Origin: Pseudomonas sp. MWU16-30317
GTDB lineage: Bacteria; Pseudomonadota; Gammaproteobacteria; Pseudomonadales; Pseudomonadaceae
Reading direction: 5' to 3'
Assembly: GCF_020515695.1 (NCBI RefSeq)
Contig: NZ_JAIWJA010000001.1
Coordinates: 124,001-188,000 of the forward strand
Length of the DNA stretch: 64,000 bases
This document shows positions 40,031-49,597 of this stretch, piece after piece (the stretch's first letter is position 1; the number at the start of each line of letters is the position of its first letter). A program made the position numbers and the translations under genes. The notes under the pieces were generated by a model. The model had not been told where the DNA came from and ran no database searches. It was given only the letters and a program-made list of their open reading frames with translations.

Positions 40031-40942
40031 ATGCAGTCGCTCAACCTGCGCCAGATCGAAGTGTTCCGCGCGGTGATGATCACCGGTTCCATCAACGGCG
40101 CCGCGCAATTATTGCTGGTCTCGCAACCTGCGGTCAGCCGCATGCTCTCGCACACCGAGGCGCGCATCGGCTTTCAGTTGTTCGAGCGGGTCAAGGGGCG
40201 GCTGTACCCATCGCCCGAGGCGCGGCGGTTGTTCACCGACGTCGAATCGGTGTACCGCGACATCCAGCGGGTCAACACCACGCTGCATGATCTGGTCCAG
40301 CAACGCCATGGCGTACTGCGTATCGCCAGCAGCCCCAGCCTGGGGCATCAAATGGTCCCGGATGCCATCGCCGCCTTCCGCCGGTGCACTACCGATATCC
40401 GCGTCAGCCTCGAATGCCTGCGCCACGTGCTGCTGCGCGATCGCTTGCTCGATCAGCAGGCCGACCTGGGCATCTCGTTATTCCCCATCGATCATCCGAA
40501 TCTGCGTGCTGTGCCGCTGAGCGATATTCGCGTGCTGATGGTCTGTCCGGCGGGCCATGAGCTGACGCGTGTGCCGGCCGACGAACTGCCCCAGGCCCTG
40601 GCCGCCGCGCCCTTTGTCGGCTATCCATCGGACACGCCATTCTTCAGTTTCGTCAAGCCGGCGTTCGAGCGTGTGGGCCTGGCTTACCGACCGGACATCG
40701 ATGTCGACTCCCCGCATCACGCCTGCGCACTGGTCAAGAACGGCGCCGGTTTCGCGGTGGTCGACGAGATTTCCTGGCGCGCCTCGGGCACCGAGCGCAT
40801 GGCCGTGCTGCCCATTTTGATCGACGAGCGCTTGACGGTCAGCCTGGTGCATCTGCGTCGCGAACCCCTCGCGCAGCTGGCCCAGACCTTCGTGGAGCAG
40901 CTGCGCGGCACCCTGAGCGACAGCGGGTTCGAACTGTTTTGA
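40031..40942 (+). CDS. LysR-family transcriptional regulator, likely of the D-amino acid genes
   Basis: This 303-residue LysR protein has the winged HTH at 5-65 (LRQIEVFRAVMITGSINGAAQLL, SQPAVSRMLSHTE) and an effector domain with LRIASSPSLGHQMVPDAI and PFVGYPSDTPFF; the type resembles regulators of amino acid or opine catabolism (NocR/OccR-like) where the ligand is an amino acid derivative. A GGGAGG Shine-Dalgarno lies upstream of the ATG at 40031. It is transcribed in the same direction as the downstream island with a 191-bp gap that contains a perfect 9-bp inverted repeat, the best candidate for its operator (inference). Confidence 0.9.
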   Translation: MQSLNLRQIEVFRAVMITGSINGAAQLLLVSQPAVSRMLSHTEARIGFQLFERVKGRLYPSPEARRLFTDVESVYRDIQRVNTTLHDLVQQRHGVLRIASSPSLGHQMVPDAIAAFRRCTTDIRVSLECLRHVLLRDRLLDQQADLGISLFPIDHPNLRAVPLSDIRVLMVCPAGHELTRVPADELPQALAAAPFVGYPSDTPFFSFVKPAFERVGLAYRPDIDVDSPHHACALVKNGAGFAVVDEISWRASGTERMAVLPILIDERLTVSLVHLRREPLAQLAQTFVEQLRGTLSDSGFELF

Positions 40943-40991
40943 GCCCAGGCACAGACTCCCGGGCTTGCGGGGTCGGCGGCGAAGCTCCGCT

Positions 40992-41024
40992 ATTAACAAC
41001 AGTGATTAACAACAGGTTAATCAC
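40992..41024 (+). promoter_or_regulatory. Operator candidate upstream of the D-carbamoylase gene
   Basis: GTGATTAAC (41002-41010) and GTTAATCAC (41016-41024) form a perfect 9-bp inverted repeat with a 5-base spacer. The same segment carries a direct repeat of ATTAACAACAG at 40992-41002 and 41005-41015. It lies 110 bp upstream of the first catabolic gene of the island, consistent with a LysR-type binding site. Confidence 0.6.
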
Positions 41025-41133
41025 GGCCTACGTATTGGCATGCGACAGCGTGCACCGATCCTCCCACACTGGGCCCCTCGTATCGCAACACGGTTCGCCG
41101 GCACCGCGCCGGTCTTGGGGGAGGAAACACCAC

Positions 41134-42057
41134 ATGCGCGAAATCATCATCGGCGGCGCTCAACTGGGCGCCATCCAGAAGGCCGATTCCAGGGCCTCAG
41201 TGGTCCAGCGTATGCTGGTGCTGCTGGAGCAGGCGCGCCAACAAGGCTGCGAACTGGTGGTGTTTCCGGAGCTGGCGCTGACGACGTTTTTCCCGCGCTG
41301 GTTCATGCCTGATCAGGCGCAAGTCGACACCTGGTTCGAAGCCCAGATGCCCAGCGACACGACTCGCCCGCTGTTCGATTTTTCCCGTGAGCATGGCATC
41401 GCCATCTCCTTCGGCTATGCCGAGCTGACCCCCGAAGGGCAGCACTTCAACACCTCCATCATCACCGACCGGCAAGGCAACATCGTCGGCAAATACCGCA
41501 AGGTGCACCTGCCTGGGCATGTCGAATTCGACACCACGCGGGATTTTCAGCATCTGGAAAAACGCTATTTTCTGCCCGGCGACCTGGGCTTCCCGACCTG
41601 GGAAAGCCAAGGCGCCGTGATGGGCATGTGCATCTGCAACGACCGCCGCTGGCCGGAGACCTATCGGGTCATGGGCCTGCAAGGCGTCGAGCTGATCACT
41701 TTGGGCTACAACACGCCGTCGATCAATTCGCAAAAGCGTGGCGAAGGTGAAGAGCACCGGCTGTTCCATTCCGAGCTGTGCATGCAGGCCGGGGCTTATC
41801 AGAATGCGACCTGGGTGGTCGGCGTGGCCAAGGCCGGGGTCGAGGACGGTTTTCCGTTGATGGGCGGCAGCGTGATTGTCGACCCCAATGGTTTCGTGGT
41901 GGCCAGAGCGCAAGGGCAGGGCGATGAACTGATCGTGCATGCCTGTGACATGGACCTGTGCAACTTCGGCAAAACCACGATCTTCGATTTCGCCCGCCAC
42001 CGTCGCATCGAACACTACGGCATCATTACCCGTCAGACGGGCGTGCAACGCCCCTGA
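41134..42057 (+). CDS. N-carbamoyl-D-amino acid hydrolase (nitrilase superfamily)
   Basis: This 307-residue cytoplasmic enzyme closely follows the known D-carbamoylase pattern: VVFPELALTTFFPRW with catalytic E46, KYRKVHLPGH with K123, CICNDRRWPE with C168, and LITLGYNTPS. It hydrolyses N-carbamoyl-D-amino acids to D-amino acid, CO2 and ammonia. GGGGGAGG precedes the ATG at 41134. The D-amino acid aminotransferase gene starts 17 bp downstream, so the freed D-amino acid can be deaminated at once. The match over the whole length to the Agrobacterium-type enzyme makes a different nitrilase role unlikely. It opens the transport and catabolic island. Confidence 0.92.
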   Translation: MREIIIGGAQLGAIQKADSRASVVQRMLVLLEQARQQGCELVVFPELALTTFFPRWFMPDQAQVDTWFEAQMPSDTTRPLFDFSREHGIAISFGYAELTPEGQHFNTSIITDRQGNIVGKYRKVHLPGHVEFDTTRDFQHLEKRYFLPGDLGFPTWESQGAVMGMCICNDRRWPETYRVMGLQGVELITLGYNTPSINSQKRGEGEEHRLFHSELCMQAGAYQNATWVVGVAKAGVEDGFPLMGGSVIVDPNGFVVARAQGQGDELIVHACDMDLCNFGKTTIFDFARHRRIEHYGIITRQTGVQRP

Positions 42058-42074
42058 ACCGGAGAATCCCCGCT

Positions 42075-42929
42075 ATGCGCAGCCTGTACTTGAATGGGGC
42101 GTTCGTCCCCGAAGACGAAGCGAAGATTTCGGTCTTCGACCGCGGCTTCATGTTCGCCGATGCGATCTATGAAGTGACCGCAGTGCTGCACGGCAAGCTG
42201 GTGGACTTCGATCTGCATCTGGCGCGCCTGGCGCGGTCACTGGCAGAGATGGCGCTGGTGTTGCCGCTCGACAATGCGCAGTTGCTGGCGATTCATCGCG
42301 AGCTGATCGAACGCAACGCCCTGCACGAAGGCCTGGTGTACCTGCAGGTCAGCCGTGGCACCGAAGACCGCAACTTTCTTTATCCGCCGGCCGGTAGCCC
42401 GCCGACGGTGGTGCTCTATACCCAGGCCAAAGTAGTGCTCGAAAGCCCTTTGGCCAAACGTGGCATGAACATCATCGGCCTGCCTGACTTGCGCTGGGGC
42501 CGCAGCGATATCAAGACCACGCAGTTGCTCTACGCCTGCATGGCCAAGGAGCAGGCCAAGGCCCAGGGCGCGGACGATGCATGGTTGGTGAAAGACGGCT
42601 TCGTCACGGAGGGCACTTCCAACAACGCCTTTATCATTACTCACGACGGCGGGGTCGTGACGCGCGAGCTGTCCAACGCCTTGTTGCCCGGCATCACCCG
42701 TGGCGCGCTGATTGCGCTGGTCAAGGAGCACGATTTGCGCCTTGAAGAGCGCGCCTACACCCTTGAAGAGGCGCAAAACGCCGCCGAGGCGTTCATCACC
42801 TCGAGCACGTCATTCGTCTACCCAGTGGTCACCATCGACGGTCACGCCGTGGGCGATGGCAAACCCGGCGTGCTCACGCAACGCCTGCGCCAGCTGTACA
42901 TCGACCATGCGCTTGCGGTGATCGCCTGA
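42075..42929 (+). CDS. D-amino acid aminotransferase (fold type IV PLP enzyme)
   Basis: This 284-residue PLP enzyme of the branched-chain/D-alanine aminotransferase fold has the start GAFVPEDEAKISVFDRGFMFADAIYEV, the PLP lysine K147 in RSDIKTTQLLYAC, and E179 in VTEGTSNNAF, all typical of D-amino acid aminotransferases. It moves the amino group of D-amino acids to a 2-keto acid. It is 17 bp after the D-carbamoylase gene and 115 bp before the ABC binding protein gene. In the island it gives one of two exits for D-amino acids, the other being the DadA-type dehydrogenase. Confidence 0.9.
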   Translation: MRSLYLNGAFVPEDEAKISVFDRGFMFADAIYEVTAVLHGKLVDFDLHLARLARSLAEMALVLPLDNAQLLAIHRELIERNALHEGLVYLQVSRGTEDRNFLYPPAGSPPTVVLYTQAKVVLESPLAKRGMNIIGLPDLRWGRSDIKTTQLLYACMAKEQAKAQGADDAWLVKDGFVTEGTSNNAFIITHDGGVVTRELSNALLPGITRGALIALVKEHDLRLEERAYTLEEAQNAAEAFITSSTSFVYPVVTIDGHAVGDGKPGVLTQRLRQLYIDHALAVIA

Positions 42930-43044
42930 TCATCGTTCGCCACCGCCCAGGCGTGCACAGAGACGCCGGGCCTTAACAGCGATTTGTACATCACACAGCA
43001 AGACTGCCGACACCGACCCTAGCCCTTTGCAAGGAATGTTGAGC

Positions 43045-44643
43045 ATGCAAGCACGTCAATCCCGTCCCCTGATCGCCAAGCTGTTGTTACCCCTCGGCCT
43101 GGCCGCCGCCCTCACTGCGCCGTTCGCCCTGGCCGCAGAAAAAACCCTGCACGTGGTGATGTCCTCCTCCTTGCGCGTACTCGATCCCATCGCCACCACG
43201 GCGCAGATCACCCGCAACCACGCCTACATGATCTACGACACCTTGATCGGCATGGACGAGCATTTCACCCCGCAGCCGCAGATGGCCGACTGGACTGTCT
43301 CGGCGGATGGCCTGACGTACACCTTCACACTGCGCGACGGTCTGCTGTGGCACGACGGCAAAGCGGTGACCGCCACTGATTGCGTGGCCTCGCTCAAGCG
43401 CTGGGCGCACTTCGATGTCGGTGGTCAATTGATGATGAAGTACACCTCAAGCATCGTCGCCACCAACGACAAGACCATTACGCTGACCCTCGCCAAACCC
43501 TTCGGTTATGTCTTGCAGTTGCTCGCCAAACCATCGTCCGTGGCGGCGTTCATGATGCCCGAGCGCGTCGCCAACATCCCGGATGGCCAGACCATCACCG
43601 ACTACACCGGCTCGGGTCCCTATAAGTTCGTGGCCAAGGAGTTCGACCCCGGCAACCGCGTCGTCTACGAAAAATTCAAGCAGTACGTGCCGCGCAAGGA
43701 ACCGGCCAGCGGTACGGCGGGCGGCAAGGTGGTCAAGGTCGATCGCGTCGAGTGGATCAACATGCCCGACCGCATGACCGCGATCAACGCGCTGTCGTCC
43801 GGCGATGTGGATTTCATCGAGCAGCTGCCCATCGATCTGCTGCCGATGGTGCAGGCCGATCCGAACCTCAAGACCGGCGTACTGAGCAAGTTGGGCAACA
43901 TGACCGGCGGGCGGATGAACTTCCTGTATCCACCGTTCAACAACCCCGATATTCGGCGCGCGGCCTTGCTGGCGCTGAACCAGAAGGACGTCCTCGATGC
44001 GCTGGTCGGCAACCCCGAGTATTACCGCCAGTGCGCGTCGGTGTTCGGTTGCGGCACCCCGCTGGAAACCCAGGTGGGCGGCGAATCGCTGACCAGCGGC
44101 GGCAACCTTGAGGCGGCCCGCGCACTGCTGAAAAAGGCCGGCTACGACGGCACTCCCGTGGTGATCATGCAGCCCACCGATGTGCCGAGCCAGGCGCCAC
44201 AACCGGTGGTCGCGGCCCAGGCGTTGCGCAAGGCCGGCTTCGTGGTCGATCTGCAACCCATGGACTGGCAGACGTTGATCTCGCGTCGCGCCAACCAGAA
44301 TCCGCCCGCCCAGGGTGGCTGGAACCTGTTCTTCACCTATTGGAACGCCGAGACCATCTGGAACCCGGTGGTCAATCCAATGCTCGACGGTGGCGGGCAG
44401 AAGGGCGCGTGGTTCGGCTGGCCGACCGATGCGCAGATGAACCAGCTGCGGGTCGATTTCGTGACCGCTACCGACCCGGCCAAACAGAAGGCCATCGCCG
44501 TCGAAATCCAGCAGCGCGCCATGGATCAGGTGAGCTATATCCCGCTGGGTCAGTACAACGATGTCGCCGCCTGGAACAACCACGTCAGCCAATGGGTGGC
44601 GGGGCCGTCCACGGTGTTCTGGAACGTCGAGAAAACCGACTGA
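43045..44643 (+). CDS. Peptide/opine-type ABC transporter substrate-binding protein (family 5)
   Basis: This 532-residue periplasmic protein has a signal peptide (basic QARQSRPLIAK, hydrophobic core, cleavage near ALA-AEK) and a family 5 extracellular solute-binding domain: IYDTLIGMDEHFTPQPQMADW, YTFTLRDGLLWHDGKAVTATD and YTGSGPYKFVAKE. Family 5 proteins bind dipeptides, oligopeptides, opines or nickel. The start at 43045 is used because AAGGA lies nine bases upstream; an earlier ATG touches it. It heads a complete importer with two permeases and a fused ATPase. Flanking genes suggest it brings N-acyl- or N-carbamoyl-D-amino acids or D-containing peptides (inference). Confidence 0.9.
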   Translation: MQARQSRPLIAKLLLPLGLAAALTAPFALAAEKTLHVVMSSSLRVLDPIATTAQITRNHAYMIYDTLIGMDEHFTPQPQMADWTVSADGLTYTFTLRDGLLWHDGKAVTATDCVASLKRWAHFDVGGQLMMKYTSSIVATNDKTITLTLAKPFGYVLQLLAKPSSVAAFMMPERVANIPDGQTITDYTGSGPYKFVAKEFDPGNRVVYEKFKQYVPRKEPASGTAGGKVVKVDRVEWINMPDRMTAINALSSGDVDFIEQLPIDLLPMVQADPNLKTGVLSKLGNMTGGRMNFLYPPFNNPDIRRAALLALNQKDVLDALVGNPEYYRQCASVFGCGTPLETQVGGESLTSGGNLEAARALLKKAGYDGTPVVIMQPTDVPSQAPQPVVAAQALRKAGFVVDLQPMDWQTLISRRANQNPPAQGGWNLFFTYWNAETIWNPVVNPMLDGGGQKGAWFGWPTDAQMNQLRVDFVTATDPAKQKAIAVEIQQRAMDQVSYIPLGQYNDVAAWNNHVSQWVAGPSTVFWNVEKTD

Positions 44644-44678
44644 TTGCTGCATCACGCTTGTTGCGTTCGGAGGCTTCG

Positions 44679-45620
44679 ATGCTGGGTTATTTTTTGCGAC
44701 GTGTGCTGGCGGCAGTCCCGGTGATGCTGGTGGTCGCACTGTTCGTGTTCCTGCTGCTGCGCCTGTCGCCCGGTGATCCTGCGGCGATCATCGCCGGTGA
44801 CATGGCCAGCCCCGAGCAACTGGCGGCCATCCGCCAGAACCTCGGCCTCGACCAGCCGCTGTACCGGCAGTTTTTCGTGTGGATCTGGCAGCTACTGCAC
44901 GGTGATTTCAGCACCTCGCTGATGGCCCATACACCAGTGCTGAACATGATCGGTCAGCGCCTGGAGCCGACGCTGAGCCTGGCGTTGGTGTCGATCCTGT
45001 TCACCATTCTCATTTCGGTGCCGCTGGGCGTGCTGGCGGCGTGGAAACACGGCAGCTGGATCGACAACCTGGTGATGTCGACCTCGGTGCTGGGCTTTTC
45101 GATTCCGGTGTTCGTGATCGGCTACGGGCTGATCACAGTGTTCGCCCTGGACCTCAAGTGGTTGCCGGTACAAGGCTTTCGCAGCCTGGGCGATGGCCTG
45201 GGGCCGTTCGCGCAACGGATCGTGTTGCCGGCCCTGACGCTGTCCTCGGTCTACGTGGCGCTGGTGGCGCGCATGACCCGCGCGAGCATGCTCGAAGTGC
45301 TCGGTGAAGATTACATCCGCACCGCCCGCGCCAAGGGCCTGAGCGAGGTGCACGTGTTGTTTCGCCACGCGCTGCGCAACGCGATGATCCCGATCCTCAC
45401 GGTCATCGGCACCGGCTTTGCGCTGATGATTTCCGGGGTGGTGGTCACCGAAAGCGTGTTCAACATTCCAGGCTTGGGCCGGCTGATCGTCGACGCCGTG
45501 CTGGCCCGCGACTATCCCGTGATTCAAGGCATGATCCTGCTGACCAGCGGTGTGTATGTCGTCATCAATCTGCTGATCGACCTGTCGTACGCGGTCAGCG
45601 ATCCGCGCATCCGTTACTGA
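44679..45620 (+). CDS. ABC transporter permease (DppB type)
   Basis: This 313-residue inner-membrane permease has the DppB/OppB N-terminus LGYFLRRVLAAVPVMLVVAL, a LSPGDPAAIIAG loop, six hydrophobic helices and the EAA-type cytoplasmic loop YIRTARAKGLSEVHVLFRHALRNA that contacts the ATPase. CGGAGG precedes the ATG at 44679. It lies 35 bp after the binding protein gene and 10 bp before the second permease gene. It forms the transmembrane path of the importer with the DppC-type partner. Confidence 0.92.
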   Translation: MLGYFLRRVLAAVPVMLVVALFVFLLLRLSPGDPAAIIAGDMASPEQLAAIRQNLGLDQPLYRQFFVWIWQLLHGDFSTSLMAHTPVLNMIGQRLEPTLSLALVSILFTILISVPLGVLAAWKHGSWIDNLVMSTSVLGFSIPVFVIGYGLITVFALDLKWLPVQGFRSLGDGLGPFAQRIVLPALTLSSVYVALVARMTRASMLEVLGEDYIRTARAKGLSEVHVLFRHALRNAMIPILTVIGTGFALMISGVVVTESVFNIPGLGRLIVDAVLARDYPVIQGMILLTSGVYVVINLLIDLSYAVSDPRIRY

Positions 45621-45630
45621 GGACAAGGTC

Positions 45631-46506
45631 ATGAGCAAACCCGTTTCCCTGAGCCTGCCAGCACCCAGGCGTCGCCTGATCACCTTGCCGCGCATGCCGT
45701 GGACTTCTGCGCTGGCCTTGGTGGTGCTGGTGCTGATCATCGCCATGGCGGTCTTTGCGCCCTGGATCGCCAACCACGACCCCATCGCCTTGGCGCCGGC
45801 CATGCGCCTCAAGCCGCCCAGTGCCGAGTTCTGGCTGGGTACCGACGCCTATGGCCGCGATCTGTTTTCGCGCATCGTCTATGGCGCGCGCATCTCGCTC
45901 ACCGTGGGCGTCGGCGTCACCGTGCTGAGCATCCTTATCGGCCTGCCGCTGGGGCTGATCGCCGGTTATTTCCGCGGCCTGGACGCGCTGTTGATGCGGA
46001 TCATGGACGGGCTGATGGCGATCCCCGGAATCTTGCTGGCGATCGCTATCGTGTCCCTCAGCAGTGCCGGGATCTGGACCGTGATGATCGCCATCATGGT
46101 GCCCGAAATCCCCCAGGTGGTGCGCCTGGTGCGCGCGCGGGTGCTGTCGACGCGCGAAGAACCCTACGTAGAGGCCGCCCTGTTGATGGGCACCTCGACG
46201 TTCAAGATCCTCACCCGCCACCTGATGCCCAACACCTTGGCGCCGCTGATCGTGCAGGGCACTTACATCTGCGCATCGGCGATCCTCACCGAGTCGATCT
46301 TGTCGTTCCTCGGCGCAGGCATCGGCACCGAAATCCCCACCTGGGGCAACATCATTGCCGAGGGTCGGGTGTACTTCCAGCTCAAGCCGTCGCTGGTGCT
46401 GTGGGCCGGGCTGGCGCTGTCGTTGTGCATCTTGTCGATCAACCTGCTGGGCGACGCCGCACGGGATGCGCTCGACCCCCGTATGCAGCAAAGGGGCAAG
46501 GCATGA
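45631..46506 (+). CDS. ABC transporter permease (DppC type)
   Basis: This 291-residue permease has the DppC/OppC pattern: one N-terminal helix (ALALVVLVLIIAMAVF), the periplasmic segment PSAEFWLGTDAYGRDLFSRI characteristic of the C-type subunits, further helices and the EAA loop LVRARVLSTREEPYVEAALLMG. The stop overlaps the next gene's start in ATGA, so permease and ATPase are translationally coupled. Confidence 0.92.
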   Translation: MSKPVSLSLPAPRRRLITLPRMPWTSALALVVLVLIIAMAVFAPWIANHDPIALAPAMRLKPPSAEFWLGTDAYGRDLFSRIVYGARISLTVGVGVTVLSILIGLPLGLIAGYFRGLDALLMRIMDGLMAIPGILLAIAIVSLSSAGIWTVMIAIMVPEIPQVVRLVRARVLSTREEPYVEAALLMGTSTFKILTRHLMPNTLAPLIVQGTYICASAILTESILSFLGAGIGTEIPTWGNIIAEGRVYFQLKPSLVLWAGLALSLCILSINLLGDAARDALDPRMQQRGKA

Positions 46507-48146
46507 GCGATCAGTTCAGCGACACCCTGCGGGTCGAAAACCTCTGCGTGAACAGCGCCGACGGCACGCCGATCCTGCAGGATATTTCGTTCCATATCCG
46601 TGCCGGGGAAACCCTGTGTCTGGTAGGCGAGAGCGGTTCGGGCAAGTCGGTGACGTCGCTGGCGACCCTCGGCCTGTTGCCCAAGGGCGCGCTGAGCGCC
46701 GCCAGCGGGCGGATCCTGCTGGACGGCGAAGACGTGCTGCAGGTCAGCAATGCTCGGCTCAAGGCACTGCGCGGCAGCCGCATGGCGATGATCTTTCAGG
46801 AGCCGATGACAGCTCTCAATCCGGTCCTCAGCGTGGGGCGGCAGATCGACGAAGTGCTGCAGACCCACACCGTGCTGGGCGCCGCCGAGCGTCGCGTGCA
46901 GGTGATGAATGCGCTGACCCAGGTGCACCTGTCGGACATCGAGCGCATCTACGCGGCCTATCCGCACCAGCTCAGTGGCGGCCAGCGCCAGCGGATCATG
47001 ATCGCCATGGCACTGGTCCTCGAGCCACGCTTGCTGATCGCCGACGAGCCGACTACGGCGCTGGACGTCACTACGCAGCAGCAGATCCTCAAGCTGATCC
47101 GCGAGCTGCAGCAAAAACACGGTACGGCGGTGCTGTTCATCACTCATGACATGGGCGTGGTGGTGGACATCGCCGACCGCGTGTGCGTGATGCGCCAGGG
47201 CCGTATCGTCGAGTCAGGCAGTGTGGCAGAGGTACTCTCCAGGCCCCGTGAGGACTACACCAAAGCCCTGCTGGCGGCGGTACCGGGCCTGGCGCCGCGC
47301 GCGGCGCGCAGCGCGGTCAACAGCCAGCAAGTGGTGCTCGACGTCAGCGAACTGGGTAAGGTCTATCCGCCAGCAGGGGGCGCGTGGCGCTGGTTCGGCA
47401 AGCCCCGTGAAGGGACTCGGGCGGTGCATGAGGTGTCCTTCACCCTCAAGCGTGGCCGCACCCTGGGCATCGTCGGCGAGAGCGGCTCCGGCAAATCCAC
47501 CGTGGCGCGCTGCGTGATGCGCCTGCTGGCACCGACCCATGGCGCAATCCGCGTCACCGGCAAGGATATTTCCGAGTTGTCGGCGCATAGCCTCAAGCCC
47601 CATCGCAAGCGCATCCAGATGATTTTCCAGGACCCTAATCGCTCGCTCAATCCACGCCTGAGCATCGGCAAGAGCCTGGTCGAAGGGCCGATGAACCACG
47701 GCGTCTCCTTCGCGCAGGCCTGGGCGCGTGCTCAGGAACTGCTGGAGCTGGTGGGGCTGCCCACCGACGCCATCGAGCGCTTTCCACATCAGTTTTCCGG
47801 TGGCCAGCGCCAGCGCATCGCTATTGCCCGCGCCCTGGCCATGGAGCCGGACGTGATCGTCGCCGACGAGGCCGTTTCGGCGCTCGATGTTTCGGTGCAG
47901 GCGCAAGTGCTGGAGTTGCTGCAAGCCATTCAACAGCGCATGGGTGTGGCCATTCTGTTCATCACCCACGACCTGCGCGTTGCCGCGCAATTGTGTGACG
48001 ACGTGCTGGTCATGCACCGCGGGCAGGTCATCGAGTACGGCCCGGCGGCGGCTGTACTCGGCGATCCGCAGCAGCCCTATACCCAGCAGTTGATGGACGC
48101 GGTGCCCGGCAAGGGCTGGGATTTTGCAGCAGGCCAGAGGATTTGA
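46503..48146 (+). CDS. Fused dipeptide-type ABC transporter ATPase (DppD-DppF in one chain)
   Basis: This 547-residue protein holds two complete ABC ATPase domains in one chain. Domain 1: Walker A GESGSGKS at 42-49, signature LSGGQRQRI, Walker [13 protein letters not shown]. Domain 2: second GESGSGKS near 325, FSGGQRQRI and [12 protein letters not shown]. In most dipeptide importers these are two separate proteins; the fusion is known in GsiA/YejF-type systems. Each half includes the oligopeptide transporter C-terminal extension. The ATGA overlap with the permease gene and the two-base gap to the deacylase gene tie transport and catabolism into one operon. Confidence 0.92.
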   Translation: MSDQFSDTLRVENLCVNSADGTPILQDISFHIRAGETLCLVGESGSGKSVTSLATLGLLPKGALSAASGRILLDGEDVLQVSNARLKALRGSRMAMIFQEPMTALNPVLSVGRQIDEVLQTHTVLGAAERRVQVMNALTQVHLSDIERIYAAYPHQLSGGQRQRIMIAMALVLEPRLLIADEPTTALDVTTQQQILKLIRELQQKHGTAVLFITHDMGVVVDIADRVCVMRQGRIVESGSVAEVLSRPREDYTKALLAAVPGLAPRAARSAVNSQQVVLDVSELGKVYPPAGGAWRWFGKPREGTRAVHEVSFTLKRGRTLGIVGESGSGKSTVARCVMRLLAPTHGAIRVTGKDISELSAHSLKPHRKRIQMIFQDPNRSLNPRLSIGKSLVEGPMNHGVSFAQAWARAQELLELVGLPTDAIERFPHQFSGGQRQRIAIARALAMEPDVIVADEAVSALDVSVQAQVLELLQAIQQRMGVAILFITHDLRVAAQLCDDVLVMHRGQVIEYGPAAAVLGDPQQPYTQQLMDAVPGKGWDFAAGQRI

Positions 48147-48148
48147 GC

Positions 48149-49597
48149 ATGACTTTCGATTTGCTGTTTCGCGCCGTGACGATCGTCGACGGCACTGGCG
48201 CCGCACCCTATGTCGCCGACCTGGCCACTCAGGGTGATCGCATCGTGGCCCTTGGCGATCTGAGCGGCTATCACGCGCAACGGATCATCGATGGCAACGG
48301 ACGCTGCCTGATGCCGGGTTTTATCGACGTGCACACCCATGATGATACCAACGTCATTCGCACCCCCGAGATGCTCGCCAAGATCTCTCAGGGGGTAACC
48401 ACGGTGATCGTCGGCAACTGCGGCATCAGCGCCTCCCCGGTGACCTTGCGCGGTGCCCCACCTGACCCGATGAATCTGCTCGGCACTCGGGAGGCGTTCG
48501 TCTATCCGACCTTCCAGAGTTACATCGATGCGGTCGAACAGGCCGTGCCGAGCGTCAATGTCGCCGCCTTGATCGGCCACACCGCGCTGCGCTCCAACGT
48601 CATGGCGCAATTGGATCGAGCCGCGTATGACAACGAGCTGCACGCCATGTGCCTGGCGCTCGAAGCGGCACTGGATGCCGGGGCCATCGGGCTCAGTTCC
48701 GGGCTGGCCTACACCAACGCCAAACAGGCGCCCATGGCGGAGATGCAGGCGCTGGTGGATATCATCGGTGCGCACGGTGCGCTCTATACCACGCACATGC
48801 GCAACGAGCACGATGGCTTGCTCGACTCGCTACAGGAATCGTTCACCACGGCGCGCAACGCGGGCGCGGACCTGGTGATTTCCCACCTCAAATGCGCCGG
48901 CGCCGGTAACTGGGGTCGGGCGCCTTTGGCCCTGGCCGCTCTGGAGAAGGCTGCCAGCCAACAGTCCTGTAACTGCGATTGTTATCCCTATTCGGCTAGC
49001 TCGACCACGCTGGATGCCTGGCGTGTCGACGGGCAGATGGAAATTCTCATCACCTGGTCCGAGCCGCACCCGGAGATGGCCCGCCAGACCCTCAAGGACA
49101 TCGCCGAGCAGTGGGGCGTATCGCAGTGGCAGGCCACCGAGCGGCTGCGCCCGGCCGGCGCCATCTACCACATGATGAGCGAAGACGATGTGCGCAGGAT
49201 TCTCGCTCATCCGCTGTCGATGGTCGGCTCCGACGGCCTGCCCAATGACCCTAATCCGCACCCGCGCTTGTGGGGCACTTTCCCTCGGGTGCTGGCGCAT
49301 TATTGCCGGGACTTGAAGCTGTTCGATCTGGCCGAAGCGGTGCGCAAGATGACCGGGCTGTCGGCCGCACGCTTTCGCCTGCAAGACCGTGGCGTGCTGC
49401 GCGAGGGCGCCTTCGCCGACTTGACGTTGGTGGACATGCAGCGCATCGAGGACATCGCCACTTACAGCGATCCGTGCCGCCAGGCGCCGGGCATCGACCT
49501 GGTGGTGGTCAACGGCGTGGTCAGCTATGAAGACGGCCGGGTGCAGGGGCGCCAGGGGCGCTTGCTCAAGCGCCAGCCTGTCGCGTTGGCGGGTTAG
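48149..49597 (+). CDS. N-acyl-D-amino-acid deacylase (D-aminoacylase)
   Basis: This 482-residue amidohydrolase matches the D-aminoacylase family: metal ligands in DVHTHDDTN (H62, H64), the characteristic cysteine C91 in VGNCGIS, IGHTALR, AIGLSSGLAY, THMRNEHDG, ISHLKCAG and VGSDGLPND. It splits N-acyl-D-amino acids to fatty or acetic acid and the D-amino acid. The start at 48149 (MTFDLLF) is two bases after the ATPase stop. Together with the D-carbamoylase it gives the island two ways to unblock D-amino acids. Its last four bases overlap the 3' end of the convergent RidA gene. Confidence 0.93.
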   Translation: MTFDLLFRAVTIVDGTGAAPYVADLATQGDRIVALGDLSGYHAQRIIDGNGRCLMPGFIDVHTHDDTNVIRTPEMLAKISQGVTTVIVGNCGISASPVTLRGAPPDPMNLLGTREAFVYPTFQSYIDAVEQAVPSVNVAALIGHTALRSNVMAQLDRAAYDNELHAMCLALEAALDAGAIGLSSGLAYTNAKQAPMAEMQALVDIIGAHGALYTTHMRNEHDGLLDSLQESFTTARNAGADLVISHLKCAGAGNWGRAPLALAALEKAASQQSCNCDCYPYSASSTTLDAWRVDGQMEILITWSEPHPEMARQTLKDIAEQWGVSQWQATERLRPAGAIYHMMSEDDVRRILAHPLSMVGSDGLPNDPNPHPRLWGTFPRVLAHYCRDLKLFDLAEAVRKMTGLSAARFRLQDRGVLREGAFADLTLVDMQRIEDIATYSDPCRQAPGIDLVVVNGVVSYEDGRVQGRQGRLLKRQPVALAG

